Origin: Paraburkholderia polaris
GTDB lineage: Bacteria > Pseudomonadota > Gammaproteobacteria > Burkholderiales > Burkholderiaceae
Assembly: GCF_012927345.1 (NCBI RefSeq)
Contig: NZ_JABBGJ010000061.1
Coordinates: 1 to 48,699 of the forward strand
Reading direction: 5' to 3'
DNA: 48,699 nt
Part shown: piece by piece, positions 17,069 through 25,524 of the stretch
Layout: each line of letters begins with the position of its first letter
Numbering within the stretch: position 1 is the first letter of the stretch
Made by a program: the position numbers and the translations under genes
Notes under the pieces: model-generated
Seen by the model: only the letters and a program-made list of their open reading frames with translations
Told to the model about the DNA's origin: nothing
Databases searched by the model: none

Positions 17069-17872
17069 ATGAACAAGGCAGCACTCGCACTGCTCGGCGT
17101 TCTGGCCGGTGTTTTGATGCATGCAGGCGTGGCTCAGGCGCAGACCAGCGCCACCGCCACCGCCGCGGCGCCCTCGCGGCTCGACGAAATCCTCACGCGC
17201 GGCACGCTGCGCGCCTGTACGACCGGCGACTACAAGCCGTATTCGTTTTACAAGGCAGACGGCCAGTTCGAAGGCATCGATATCGACATGACCGAGTCGC
17301 TCGCCAAATCGCTCGGCGTGAAGGCGGAGTTCGTCAAGACGTCGTGGCCGAACCTGATGAACGACTTCGTCGCGAAGTGCGACATCGGCGTGGGTGGTGT
17401 GTCGCCGACGCTCGAGCGCCAGAGGCGCGCGTTTTTCACTCAGGCGTACATGATCGACGGCAAAACGCCAATCGTCCGGTGTGACGACGTCAACAAATAT
17501 CAAACGGTGGCGCAGATCGATCAGCCGGCGACCCGCGTGATCGTCAATCCGGGCGGCACCAACGAGCGCTTCGCCAAACAGTATTTCCCACATGCGAACC
17601 TGACCGTCTATCCGGACAACGTGACGATCTTCAAACAGATCCTCGCCGGCAAGGCCGACGTGATGGTGACGGATGCGTCGGAGACCTTGTTGCAGCAAAA
17701 GCTGAATCCGGGTCTTTGCTCGGTGCATCCGGACAAGCCCTTCCAGTATGGCGAGAAGGCCTGGTTGCTGCCGCGTGGCGATGTGACGTTCCAGCAATAC
17801 GTCGATCAGTGGTTGCACCTTGCGCGAGCGACCGGCGAGTATCAGGCGATCTCGGATAAATGGCTGAAGTAA
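17069..17872 (+). CDS. pheC: Periplasmic cyclohexadienyl (prephenate/arogenate) dehydratase, PheC type
   Basis: A 267-residue protein with a signal peptide ending near GVAQA and a periplasmic amino-acid-binding fold. Its pattern closely follows Pseudomonas PheC, an enzyme that evolved from a binding protein and turns prephenate into phenylpyruvate or arogenate into phenylalanine. Shared segments are RLDEILTRGTLRACTTGDYK, VKTSWPNLMNDF, SPTLERQRRAFF, IVNPGGTNERFA, YPDNVTIFKQILAGKADVM and TDASET. In the last, Glu205 corresponds to the catalytic glutamate of PheC (TDAIEA there). AAGGAG lies just before ATG 17069. No transporter permease is nearby, which fits an enzyme better than a transport component. 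An ordinary amino-acid-binding protein remains the alternative. Confidence 0.8.
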   Translation: MNKAALALLGVLAGVLMHAGVAQAQTSATATAAAPSRLDEILTRGTLRACTTGDYKPYSFYKADGQFEGIDIDMTESLAKSLGVKAEFVKTSWPNLMNDFVAKCDIGVGGVSPTLERQRRAFFTQAYMIDGKTPIVRCDDVNKYQTVAQIDQPATRVIVNPGGTNERFAKQYFPHANLTVYPDNVTIFKQILAGKADVMVTDASETLLQQKLNPGLCSVHPDKPFQYGEKAWLLPRGDVTFQQYVDQWLHLARATGEYQAISDKWLK

Positions 17873-18009
17873 AGGTTGTGGGATGCGATCTGCGTCCCCG
17901 CTCAAGCGAAAAAGCCAAGCGGACTGGTCGATTAATAGGTCCGCATGGCTGACACAATCGTGTAACCAGACCCCGAGGTATTAAACAAAATCCGAACAAT
18001 CCGGTTGAA

Positions 18010-18035
18010 CGAGGGGCCAACAAATCGGCCCCTCG
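18010..18035 (+). terminator. Possible terminator after the pheC-type gene
   Basis: Perfect 9-bp stem CGAGGGGCC / GGCCCCTCG with an eight-base loop, about 140 bases after the stop codon. The following CGCGTCTTT has only three T, so termination may be weak. Confidence 0.4.
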
Positions 18036-18409
18036 CGCGTCTTTCCCGCATACGTGGCGTGTTGCAGCGCAGCGCACGCGCTTATCCGCGAACAGACGGG
18101 TTCGTAACCCCGCAAAAGTGCCTGTAACACAGCCGACCCGTCCAAAAAAGATGAGCATGCAACCATTTCATGCGGAATCGACTGAACGGATTACGTTGCG
18201 ATATGCGTCGCGAATAGCATCAATCAGGCGTATGAAATTGCCCAACAGTCATCGGTAAAAATTACGTTTAAAACGTTTCTGATTGGAAAAAGGTCCCGCA
18301 ACGCCTTATCTGGCGGGCGTTACAACCTGAAACACTTTGTTACCGCGCTCGTAGGTTAATTCGCCCACAATGCCCTCAACGGTTTCAACACGGATGTGGC
18401 TGGGTGCGT

Positions 18410-18586
18410 GGTGTGAGCGGATACGATGCACTTGCCGGTCGGCGTATGCCGAAGCCCTGTGAAGGGGCATCCCTGCTGGGGCCGTAGTCGACGCAGGGTC
18501 GTCGTCTCAGTCGGTTCCAACTTTGGTCTCCTCGCGCTAACCCCGTAGCGTGTGGTTTTTAGCGGGCTCCAGGCCCGCTTTTTTTT
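18410..18586 (+). ncRNA. Candidate small RNA ending in an intrinsic terminator
   Basis: A gene-free plus-strand stretch folds into successive local stems: CGGC GTAT GCCG, then GCCC/GGGC, then CCCTGC/GCAGGG with a 16-base loop. It finishes with the terminator at 18561-18586. The nearest upstream plus-strand gene ends almost 700 bases earlier with its own hairpin, so the terminator needs another transcript to act on. The 5' end is a guess. I do not recognise 6S, tmRNA, SRP RNA or RNase P RNA in it. Confidence 0.35.
18561..18586 (+). terminator. Strong plus-strand intrinsic terminator
   Basis: Stem AGCGGGC (18561-18567) / GCCCGCT (18573-18579), loop TCCAG, followed by a run of T to 18586. Orientation is plus, so it does not belong to the convergent acyl-CoA synthetase gene. 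Confidence 0.8.
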
Positions 18587-18745
18587 CGTCCGGTCAAACG
18601 TTTGCGAGCTTTTTAGCGGATCAATTTGGCGGTTTTCCAGCCGCGCGTTTCCCCGCTTATTGCCACCTTTCACAGCAAACGGTTTCCCTCCAAATGTCGG
18701 CCGGCGCCGCGCGAATCTTCGTGCGGCGCCGAACCAGCATGGCCG

Positions 18746-20476
18746 TCAGGCCGTCTTGCCTGTCTGTACCTTCAATTCGCTGATCATCCGTTCACGCATG
18801 ATGAATTTCTGTACTTTGCCGGTCACCGTCATGGGCAATTCGTCAACGAAGCGGATGTACTTCGGCACCTTGTAGTGAGCGATCTGGCCCTGGCAGAACT
18901 GCTGGATTTCCTCGGCTGTGGCCTGCTCTCCTGAGCGCAATACGATCCACGCACACACTTCCTCACCGTACTTCGCGTCGGGCACGCCAAACACCTGCAC
19001 GCTCTGGATTTTCGGATGGCGGAACAGAAACTCTTCGATCTCACGCGGATAGATGTTTTCGCCACCGCGAATCAGCATGTCCTTCAGGCGGCCGACGATG
19101 TTGCAGTAGCCATCGGCATCGAGCGTCGCCAGATCGCCGGTATGCATCCAGCCGTCGACGATGCTTTCCCGCGTCTTCGCTTCGTCCCCCCAGTAGCCTT
19201 GCATCACCGAATAGCCCCTGGTGCACAGTTCGCCCGTTTCGCCCACCGGCACGATCTCGCCAAGCGGATCAACGATCTTCACTTCGAGATGCGGCTGGAT
19301 ACGGCCGACCGTCGTGGTGCGCTTGTCGAGTGGGTCGGTGGTGGAACTCTGGAAGGACACCGGGCTCGTTTCCGTCATGCCATAGGCGATGGTGATCTCG
19401 TTCAGATGCATCTTCGAAACGACCTTCTTCATCGTCTCGATCGGGCACGGTGAGCCAGCCATGATGCCCGTGCGCAGACGCGAGAAGTCGTAGGTGGCAA
19501 AGTTCGGATGATCGAGTTCGGCGATGAACATGGTCGGCACACCGTGCAGCGCGGTGCACTGCTCTTCGGCGACGGCCGCGAGAGTTGCAGCCGGGTCGAA
19601 GCCCTCGCCCGGGAACACCATATTCGCGCCGACCGACACGCACGCCAGCACCGCCAGCACCATGCCGAAGCAGTGATAGAGCGGAACGGGAATGCACAAG
19701 CCGTCCTGCTCCGTCAGACGCATCGCCATCGCGATATAACGCGCATTGTTAACGACATTGCTATGCGTCAGCGTCGCGCCCTTCGGATTGCCTGTCGTGC
19801 CGCTGGTGAACTGGATGTTGATCGGTTCGTGGCAGGATAGCGTCGCGCCAATCGCGTCGAGCTTCGCGACGTCGAGTGTTGCGCGGCCCTGCTCGATCAC
19901 GTCGGAGAACGTCAGCATACCGGGCGTTTCCGTGTCGCACATGCGAATCACGTAGCGCAGATCTGGCAAGCGAGCAGCGCGCAGTTCGCCCGGATTTTGC
20001 GTCGCCAATTCCGGCGCGAGTTCCTGCAGCATTTCGAGGTACATCGACGTCTTGAAACGCTCGGCCGCGATAATCGCCTTGCAGCCGACCTTGTTCAACG
20101 CGTACTCGAGTTCCGCGAGCCGGTACGCCGGATTGATGTTGACGAGCACCGCGCCGATGCGCGCGGTGGCGAACTGCGTCAGCAGCCATTCCACGCGGTT
20201 CGGCGACCAGATGCCCACCCGGTCGCCCTTCGCGATACCAAGCGCAAGCAGACCGGACGCCAGCACGTCGACCTCTTCGGAGAACTCCTTCCACGTCCAG
20301 CGAATACGCTGCTCGCGAAATACCACCGCCGGACGGTCGGGGAAGCGCGCTGCGGTGTCGCGCAGAAATTGGCCGACCGGCGCTTCACTCAACGCAATCT
20401 CGGTCGACCCGCGAACATACGACAGATTGTCTTTGGGTTCGATGAGTGCGCCTTCGCCTGACATGTGCGTTGCCAT
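18746..20476 (-). CDS. AMP-forming acyl-CoA synthetase (fatty-acyl-CoA ligase family)
   Basis: A 576-residue ANL-superfamily enzyme that would activate a carboxylic acid, probably a medium- or long-chain fatty acid, to its CoA thioester via an acyl-adenylate. Visible motifs in order: the ATP/AMP signature FTSGTTGNPKGATLTH, AYGMTETSPVS, GYWGDEAKTRE, GWMHTGDLATLDADGY, GRLKDMLIRGGENIYPREIE and the C-terminal catalytic lysine region PMTVTGKVQKFIMRE. No signal peptide or membrane helix is seen. ATG 20476 is preceded by GGAGACAACACC. It stands alone between the candidate small-RNA region and the atp operon, with no beta-oxidation genes beside it, so the chain length preferred cannot be inferred from context. 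Confidence 0.93.
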   Translation of the reverse strand: MATHMSGEGALIEPKDNLSYVRGSTEIALSEAPVGQFLRDTAARFPDRPAVVFREQRIRWTWKEFSEEVDVLASGLLALGIAKGDRVGIWSPNRVEWLLTQFATARIGAVLVNINPAYRLAELEYALNKVGCKAIIAAERFKTSMYLEMLQELAPELATQNPGELRAARLPDLRYVIRMCDTETPGMLTFSDVIEQGRATLDVAKLDAIGATLSCHEPINIQFTSGTTGNPKGATLTHSNVVNNARYIAMAMRLTEQDGLCIPVPLYHCFGMVLAVLACVSVGANMVFPGEGFDPAATLAAVAEEQCTALHGVPTMFIAELDHPNFATYDFSRLRTGIMAGSPCPIETMKKVVSKMHLNEITIAYGMTETSPVSFQSSTTDPLDKRTTTVGRIQPHLEVKIVDPLGEIVPVGETGELCTRGYSVMQGYWGDEAKTRESIVDGWMHTGDLATLDADGYCNIVGRLKDMLIRGGENIYPREIEEFLFRHPKIQSVQVFGVPDAKYGEEVCAWIVLRSGEQATAEEIQQFCQGQIAHYKVPKYIRFVDELPMTVTGKVQKFIMRERMISELKVQTGKTA

Positions 20477-20807
20477 GGTGTTGTCTCCGTGAGCCTAAGC
20501 TCGCCCAGTCTATTGAAATGAATTTGAAATCGATTGTGCCACCAGCAGATGTCGGCGCGGCATCAAGTCTTACCCGCAGCGCATTGACAGAGCGTCGCAG
20601 CGGCAGCGGCAAGCGCATGACACCCACCAGTCGTCGCAGTTGCATCTGCTCCTGCCACCTCCAACCTCGGCTGCAACCTGCGATCTCCGAACAGCTCACT
20701 GCCACCGCTACGAGCAAAAACCGAATTTCGCTTACCTTTCCGTAAACGTCAAGTAAAGGCCAAAAAAAAGCAGCCACGAAGGCTGCTTTCTTTCTGATAC
20801 CTGTTGC
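20477..20807. other. Intergenic region between the atp operon and the acyl-CoA synthetase gene
   Basis: This gap holds the atpC terminator at 20761-20789. It should also contain the promoter of the acyl-CoA synthetase gene. No clear hexamer pair or operator could be assigned, and no small gene is supported. Confidence 0.5.
20761..20789 (-). terminator. Terminator of the atp operon
   Basis: Stem AGCAGCC (20769-20775) / GGCTGCT (20781-20787), five-base loop, extended by A-T pairs and followed on the minus strand by a run of T. It lies 19 bases after the atpC stop codon. Confidence 0.88.
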
Positions 20808-21233
20808 TTACTTCTGACCGCGCAGCTTGCGCAGACGCTGGATCGCAGCGAGCTGAGCCGTCGCATACGCGAGTTCCGCTTGCGCGGTTGCATATTCGAG
20901 GTTCGAACCCGTGTTTTGCAGCGCTTCTTCCGCACGCTTGCGTGCATCTTCGGCCTTGGCTTCGTCGAGATCCTTACCGCGGATCGCGGTGTCGGCGAGA
21001 ACCGTCACTGCACCCGGTTGGACTTCAAGAATACCGCCGGCGACGAACACAAACTCTTCTTCGCCGTTTTCAATTTCGATGCGCACCGCACCCGGACGAA
21101 TCCGCGTGATGAGCGGCGTGTGGCCCGGCAGAATGCCGAGTTCACCTGCTTCGCCCGGCAGCGCGACGAACTTCGCCTGGCCCGAGAAGATCTGCTCTTC
21201 CGCGCTGACGACGTCTACTTTGATAGTTGCCAT
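20808..21233 (-). CDS. atpC: ATP synthase F1 subunit epsilon
   Basis: The 141-residue epsilon subunit links gamma to the c-ring and can inhibit ATP hydrolysis. The beta-sandwich (TIKVDVVSAEEQIFSGQAKF, LPGEAGELGILPGHTPLIT, FVFVAGGILEVQPGAVTVLAD) fills the first 85 residues. The rest is the helical hairpin, rich in Ala and Glu. It is the last gene of the nine-gene operon, 156 bases after atpD, and is followed directly by the operon terminator. The gap before it carries one copy of a 34-base repeat also found between atpA and atpG. Confidence 0.97.
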   Translation of the reverse strand: MATIKVDVVSAEEQIFSGQAKFVALPGEAGELGILPGHTPLITRIRPGAVRIEIENGEEEFVFVAGGILEVQPGAVTVLADTAIRGKDLDEAKAEDARKRAEEALQNTGSNLEYATAQAELAYATAQLAAIQRLRKLRGQK

Positions 21234-21261
21234 ATGTCGACTCCTGTGGCGGCCAGGGTTG

Positions 21262-21295
21262 GCGCTTTAGCGCTTACTCTGGTCCCATGCAAGGC
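21262..21295 (-). repeat. 34-base repeat, copy 1 (atpD-atpC junction)
   Basis: It matches the sequence at 23812-23845 at 31 of 34 positions; the shared core includes AGCGCTTACTC and GGTCCCATGCAA. In this copy the palindrome seen in copy 2 is not complete. Confidence 0.75.
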
Positions 21296-21389
21296 TGTTG
21301 AGCGTAGTAAGAGGCGCCGGCTTTGCGTTCCGACACCGTGCAGGTATCGATACGCGCGAGGCCGGCGCCCGCTTCGTTACACCCGACCT

Positions 21390-22784
21390 TTACTGGATCT
21401 TCTTGGCCTTTTCGAAGGCTTCGTCGATCGTGCCGACCATGTAGAACGCTTGTTCCGGCAGGTGGTCGCACTCGCCTTCAACGATCATCTTGAAGCCACG
21501 AATCGTTTCCTTCAGCGGCACGTACTTGCCCGGCGAACCCGTGAACACTTCAGCGACGTGGAACGGCTGCGACAGGAAACGCTGGATCTTACGAGCGCGC
21601 GCCACGGCGAGCTTGTCTTCCGGCGCCAGTTCGTCCATGCCCAGAATCGCGATAATGTCGCGCAATTCCTTGTAGCGCTGCAGCGTTTGCTGCACGCCGC
21701 GCGTGATCGAGTAGTGCTCTTCGCCAATCACGTTCGGGTCGATCTGACGCGAGGTCGAATCGAGCGGGTCCACTGCCGGGTAGATACCCAGCGAAGCGAT
21801 GTCACGCGACAACACGACGGTTGCGTCCAAGTGGCCGAAAGTCGTAGCCGGCGACGGGTCGGTCAAGTCATCCGCAGGGACGTACACGGCCTGAACCGAC
21901 GTGATCGAGCCGGTCTTGGTCGACGTAATACGCTCTTGCAGCTTACCCATTTCTTCAGCCAGCGTCGGCTGATAGCCCACTGCCGAAGGCATACGGCCGA
22001 GCAGTGCCGACACTTCCGTGCCTGCCAGCGTGAAACGGTAGATGTTGTCGACGAAGAACAGCACGTCGAGACCTTCGTCACGGAAGTGCTCAGCCATCGT
22101 CAGACCGGTCAGCGCGACGCGCAGACGGTTGCCCGGCGGCTCGTTCATCTGGCCGTACACCAGCGCGACCTTGTCGAGAACGTTCGAGTCCTTCATTTCG
22201 TGATAGAAGTCGTTCCCTTCACGGGTACGCTCGCCAACACCGGCGAACACGGAGTAACCACCGTGTTCCTTAGCGATGTTGTTGATCAGTTCCATCATGT
22301 TCACGGTCTTGCCCACACCGGCGCCACCGAACAGGCCAACCTTACCGCCCTTAGCGAACGGGCAGATCAGATCGATAACCTTGATGCCGGTTTCGAGCAG
22401 TTCCGTCGACGGCGACAGTTCGTCGAACGCCGGAGCCTTCTGGTGAATACCGCGAACCACGTCCGAGTTGATCGGGCCGGCTTCGTCGATCGGGCGACCC
22501 AGCACGTCCATGATCCGGCCGAGGGTCGGCTTGCCAACCGGCACGCTGATCGGCTTGCCGGTGTTCTTCACCGTCGTGCCACGGCGCAGGCCGTCCGATG
22601 CACCCAGACAGATGGTACGGACCACGCCGTCGCCCAGCTGCTGCTGGACTTCGAGGGTCAGTTCCGAACCGTCGAGAATGAGCGCGTCGTAAATCTTCGG
22701 CATGTGGTCACGCGGGAATTCCACGTCGATCACCGCGCCGATGCACTGTACGATCTTGCCTTCTACCAAAGCAGTAGTACTCAT
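21390..22784 (-). CDS. atpD: ATP synthase F1 subunit beta
   Basis: The catalytic subunit, 464 residues. The P-loop is GGAGVGKTVNMMELINNIA, the DELSEED-type region is DELAPEDKL, and the family signature PAVDPLDSTSR is present along with GVGERTREGNDFY. The N terminus STTALVEGKIVQCIGAVIDV is the beta-barrel crown. No key residue is altered. Start ATG 22784 follows AAAGGAAAAG. It lies between atpG and atpC as in the standard F-type operon. Confidence 0.98.
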   Translation of the reverse strand: MSTTALVEGKIVQCIGAVIDVEFPRDHMPKIYDALILDGSELTLEVQQQLGDGVVRTICLGASDGLRRGTTVKNTGKPISVPVGKPTLGRIMDVLGRPIDEAGPINSDVVRGIHQKAPAFDELSPSTELLETGIKVIDLICPFAKGGKVGLFGGAGVGKTVNMMELINNIAKEHGGYSVFAGVGERTREGNDFYHEMKDSNVLDKVALVYGQMNEPPGNRLRVALTGLTMAEHFRDEGLDVLFFVDNIYRFTLAGTEVSALLGRMPSAVGYQPTLAEEMGKLQERITSTKTGSITSVQAVYVPADDLTDPSPATTFGHLDATVVLSRDIASLGIYPAVDPLDSTSRQIDPNVIGEEHYSITRGVQQTLQRYKELRDIIAILGMDELAPEDKLAVARARKIQRFLSQPFHVAEVFTGSPGKYVPLKETIRGFKMIVEGECDHLPEQAFYMVGTIDEAFEKAKKIQ

Positions 22785-22900
22785 CGCTTTTCCTTTAGAT
22801 ACTCAATTCTTCACTCGCGCAAAGGCGCAGTTTTGGTGGGGGCGCCTAGCCGGGGTGCGCCACGAGGGCGCACACGAAGCGGCGTGCCTGACCGTCAAGG

Positions 22901-23785
22901 TCAGACTGCCGCTGCGCCACCGACGATTTCCGACAGTTCTTTCGTGATCGCGGCCTGACGGCTCTTGTTGTACACGAGCTGCAGTTCGTTGATGACCGTC
23001 TTCGCGTTGTCCGAAGCGGCCTTCATTGCGACCATTCGTGCCGACTGCTCCGATGCCATGTTTTCCGCGACGGCCTGATAGACCAGCGCTTCGACATAAC
23101 GCACCAGCAGTTCGTCCACCACTGCCTGCGCATCCGGCTCGTAGATGTAATCCCACTGCGTGCTCGGCGTCGCGCCGTCTTCGTCCTTCCGCTCGAACTG
23201 ATCTGCCGACAGCGGCAACAGTTGCTCGATCACCGGCTCCTGCTTCATCGTATTGACGAAGCGCGTGTACGCGAGGTACACCGCCGAAACCTTGCCTTCC
23301 GAGTACAGGTCGAGCTGCACCTTCACCGCGCCGATCAGCTTTTCCAGATGCGGCGTGTCGCCCAGATGCACAACATTCGACACCACCTTAGCGCGCAGAC
23401 GATTCAGGAAACCCAGGCCCTTGGTGCCGATCGCTGTTGCTTCGATCGTCTTGCCCTGACCTTCCAGTTCCTTGAACTTCTGCACCGACGCACGCAGCAC
23501 GTTGGTGTTCATACCACCGCACAAACCTTTATCGGTCGTGACGAGGATGATGCCGGCCGCCTTCGCGCCTTCGTTCGACACCATGAACGGGTGACGATAC
23601 TCCGGGTTCGCACGGCTCATGTGCGCAGCGATATCGCGGACCTTGTCGGCATACGGGCGAGCAGCGCGCATGCGCTCCTGAGCGCGGCGCATCTTCGATG
23701 CGGCCACCATCTCCATCGCTTTCGTGATCTTGCGCGTGTTTTGCACGCTCTTGATCTTGCCGCGAATTTCCTTCATTCCAGCCAT
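22901..23785 (-). CDS. atpG: ATP synthase F1 subunit gamma
   Basis: The central rotor shaft, 294 residues. The start MAGMKEIRGKIKSVQNTRKI is the conserved N-terminal helix and is preceded by AAGGAG; the frame remains open 19 codons further upstream, but that part is the palindromic intergenic repeat and is not coding. The C-terminal signature AMKAASDNAKTVINELQLVY with NKSRQAAITKEL is intact. Placed between atpA and atpD. The 3' spacer to atpD is 116 bases and contains small GC-rich stems. Confidence 0.97.
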   Translation of the reverse strand: MAGMKEIRGKIKSVQNTRKITKAMEMVAASKMRRAQERMRAARPYADKVRDIAAHMSRANPEYRHPFMVSNEGAKAAGIILVTTDKGLCGGMNTNVLRASVQKFKELEGQGKTIEATAIGTKGLGFLNRLRAKVVSNVVHLGDTPHLEKLIGAVKVQLDLYSEGKVSAVYLAYTRFVNTMKQEPVIEQLLPLSADQFERKDEDGATPSTQWDYIYEPDAQAVVDELLVRYVEALVYQAVAENMASEQSARMVAMKAASDNAKTVINELQLVYNKSRQAAITKELSEIVGGAAAV

Positions 23786-23803
23786 TGCTTGCTCCTTGTC
23801 GGC

Positions 23804-23845
23804 CCGAGTAAGCGCTTCAGCGCTTACTCGGGTCCCATGCAAAGC
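23804..23845 (-). repeat. Perfect 28-base palindrome and 34-base repeat, copy 2 (atpA-atpG junction)
   Basis: Bases 23804-23831 are a perfect inverted repeat: CCGAGTAAGCGCT, two bases, AGCGCTTACTCGG. Bases 23812-23845 repeat 21262-21295 with three differences. In mRNA this would be a stable 13-bp stem just upstream of atpG, without a T-tract, so more likely a stability or processing element than a terminator. Confidence 0.75.
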
Positions 23846-23924
23846 GATCGAAGCAGCGCGGGTTCAGTTGCCTGCGGCCCGCGCCGCTTCAAGGTCCGTT
23901 TATGCCTTGCGGATCACTCGCAGA

Positions 23925-25466
23925 TCAAAAAGCGCCGGACTTCTTGAAGTCTTTGAGAGCCGTATGCAGCAGGGCTTCGTCGTCCTTCGAGAGTTCCTTG
24001 GTATCTTCGATGCGCTTGACCAGGTCAGCGTGGCTCGACTTCAGATATTCGCGCAGGCCCTTTTCGAACGGCAGCACTTGCGCAACTTCCAGATCGTCGA
24101 GGTAACCGTTGTTCGCGGCGAACAGCGCGACGGCCAGTTCCCACACTTGCAGCGGCTGATACTGCGGCTGCTTCAGCAATTCCGTCACGCGGCGGCCGCG
24201 CTCCAGTTGCTTGCGGGTCGCTTCGTCGAGGTCCGATGCGAACTGCGCAAACGCAGCCAGTTCACGATACTGTGCGAGGTCGGTACGGATACCGCCCGAC
24301 AGCTTCTTCACAACCTTGGTTTGAGCCGCACCACCCACGCGCGACACCGACACACCAGCGTTAATTGCCGGGCGGATACCTGCGTTGAAGAGGTCGGTTT
24401 CCAGGAAGATCTGGCCGTCGGTAATCGAGATCACGTTCGTCGGAACGAATGCGGTCACGTCGCCTGCTTGCGTTTCAATGACCGGCAGTGCCGTCAGCGA
24501 ACCGCTCTTGCCCTTCACTTCGCCGTTCGTGAACTTCTCGACGTACTCTTCCGAGACGCGAGCAGCACGCTCCAACAGACGCGAATGCAGATAGAACACG
24601 TCGCCCGGGTAAGCTTCACGGCCCGGCGGGCGGCGCAGCAGCAGCGAGATCTGACGGTATGCCCAAGCTTGCTTGGTCAAATCGTCATAAACGATCAGCG
24701 CGTCTTGACCGCGGTCGCGGAAGTATTCGCCCATCGTGCAGCCGGCGTACGGTGCGAGGTATTGCATCGCAGCCGATTCCGAAGCCGAAGCGGCCACGAC
24801 GATCGTGTATTCCAGCGCGCCGGTTTCTTCCAGCTTGCGCACCACGTTCATGATCGACGAAGCCTTCTGGCCGATCGCGACGTAGATACAGAAGAGGTTC
24901 TTGCCCTTCTGGTTGATGATCGTGTCGACTGCGACTGCGGTCTTGCCGCACTGGCGGTCGCCAATGATCAGCTCGCGCTGGCCACGGCCAACCGGCACCA
25001 TCGCGTCAATCGACTTCAGACCGGTTTGGACCGGTTCCGAAACCGACTTACGCCAGATCACGCCCGGAGCAATCTTTTCGATTGCGTCGGTTTTCTTCGC
25101 GTTGACCGGGCCCTTGCCGTCGATCGGGTTGCCGAGTGCATCGACCACGCGGCCGAGCAGTTCCGGACCCACCGGCACTTCGAGAATGCGGCCCGTCGTC
25201 TTGACGATGTCGCCTTCCGAAATGTGTTCGTACTCACCCAGAATCACGGCGCCGACCGAGTCGCGCTCGAGGTTCAGTGCGAGACCAAAGGTGTTGCCCG
25301 GGAATTCGAGCATTTCGCCCTGCATCACTTCCGACAGGCCGTGGATGCGCACGATACCGTCGGTAACGGAGATCACGGTGCCTTGGTTGCGAACGTCTGC
25401 GCTCGCTTCAAGGCCCTGGATCCGGCTCTTGATCAGCTCGCTGATCTCAGAGGGATTGAGTTGCAT
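23925..25466 (-). CDS. atpA: ATP synthase F1 subunit alpha
   Basis: The 513-residue regulatory nucleotide-binding subunit of the F1 hexamer. The P-loop is GDRQCGKTAVAVDTIINQ, preceded by VGRGQRELI; the signature PAINAGVSVSRVGGAAQ and the N-terminal NPSEISELIKSRIQGLEAS helix are both clear. ATG 25466 is preceded by AGGAGCG. The spacer to atpH is 58 bases and includes a partly repetitive GCGCTTCAGGCC-like stretch resembling the operon repeats. Confidence 0.98.
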   Translation of the reverse strand: MQLNPSEISELIKSRIQGLEASADVRNQGTVISVTDGIVRIHGLSEVMQGEMLEFPGNTFGLALNLERDSVGAVILGEYEHISEGDIVKTTGRILEVPVGPELLGRVVDALGNPIDGKGPVNAKKTDAIEKIAPGVIWRKSVSEPVQTGLKSIDAMVPVGRGQRELIIGDRQCGKTAVAVDTIINQKGKNLFCIYVAIGQKASSIMNVVRKLEETGALEYTIVVAASASESAAMQYLAPYAGCTMGEYFRDRGQDALIVYDDLTKQAWAYRQISLLLRRPPGREAYPGDVFYLHSRLLERAARVSEEYVEKFTNGEVKGKSGSLTALPVIETQAGDVTAFVPTNVISITDGQIFLETDLFNAGIRPAINAGVSVSRVGGAAQTKVVKKLSGGIRTDLAQYRELAAFAQFASDLDEATRKQLERGRRVTELLKQPQYQPLQVWELAVALFAANNGYLDDLEVAQVLPFEKGLREYLKSSHADLVKRIEDTKELSKDDEALLHTALKDFKKSGAF

Positions 25467-25524
25467 TATTCGCTCCTGATAGTCAATTCTGTTGCGTGCC
25501 AGCCGCTTCAGCGCTTTAGGCGCT

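Larger units (their letters stand above)
17873..18745. other. Long intergenic region with hairpins and a probable small RNA
   Basis: No frame here has credible coding character. A 9-bp hairpin at 18010-18035 (CGAGGGGCC / GGCCCCTCG) may end the pheC transcript, though its T-tract is weak. An AT-rich stretch at 18240-18300 includes the palindrome ACGTTT A AAACGT (18264-18276). Several small stem-loops follow between about 18410 and 18510, then a strong plus-strand terminator at 18561-18586. A GC-rich hairpin without T-tract (18703-18730) lies just after the acyl-CoA synthetase stop. Confidence 0.55.

Noticed and set aside
18356..18673. 105-codon minus-strand frame in the 17873-18745 gap
   Set aside because: It runs through the terminator stem, has no ribosome site and shows no coding pattern; treated as non-coding.
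18703..18730. GC-rich hairpin after the acyl-CoA synthetase as an intrinsic terminator
   Set aside because: The stem is strong, but neither strand has a T-run after it; it may only protect the 3' end.
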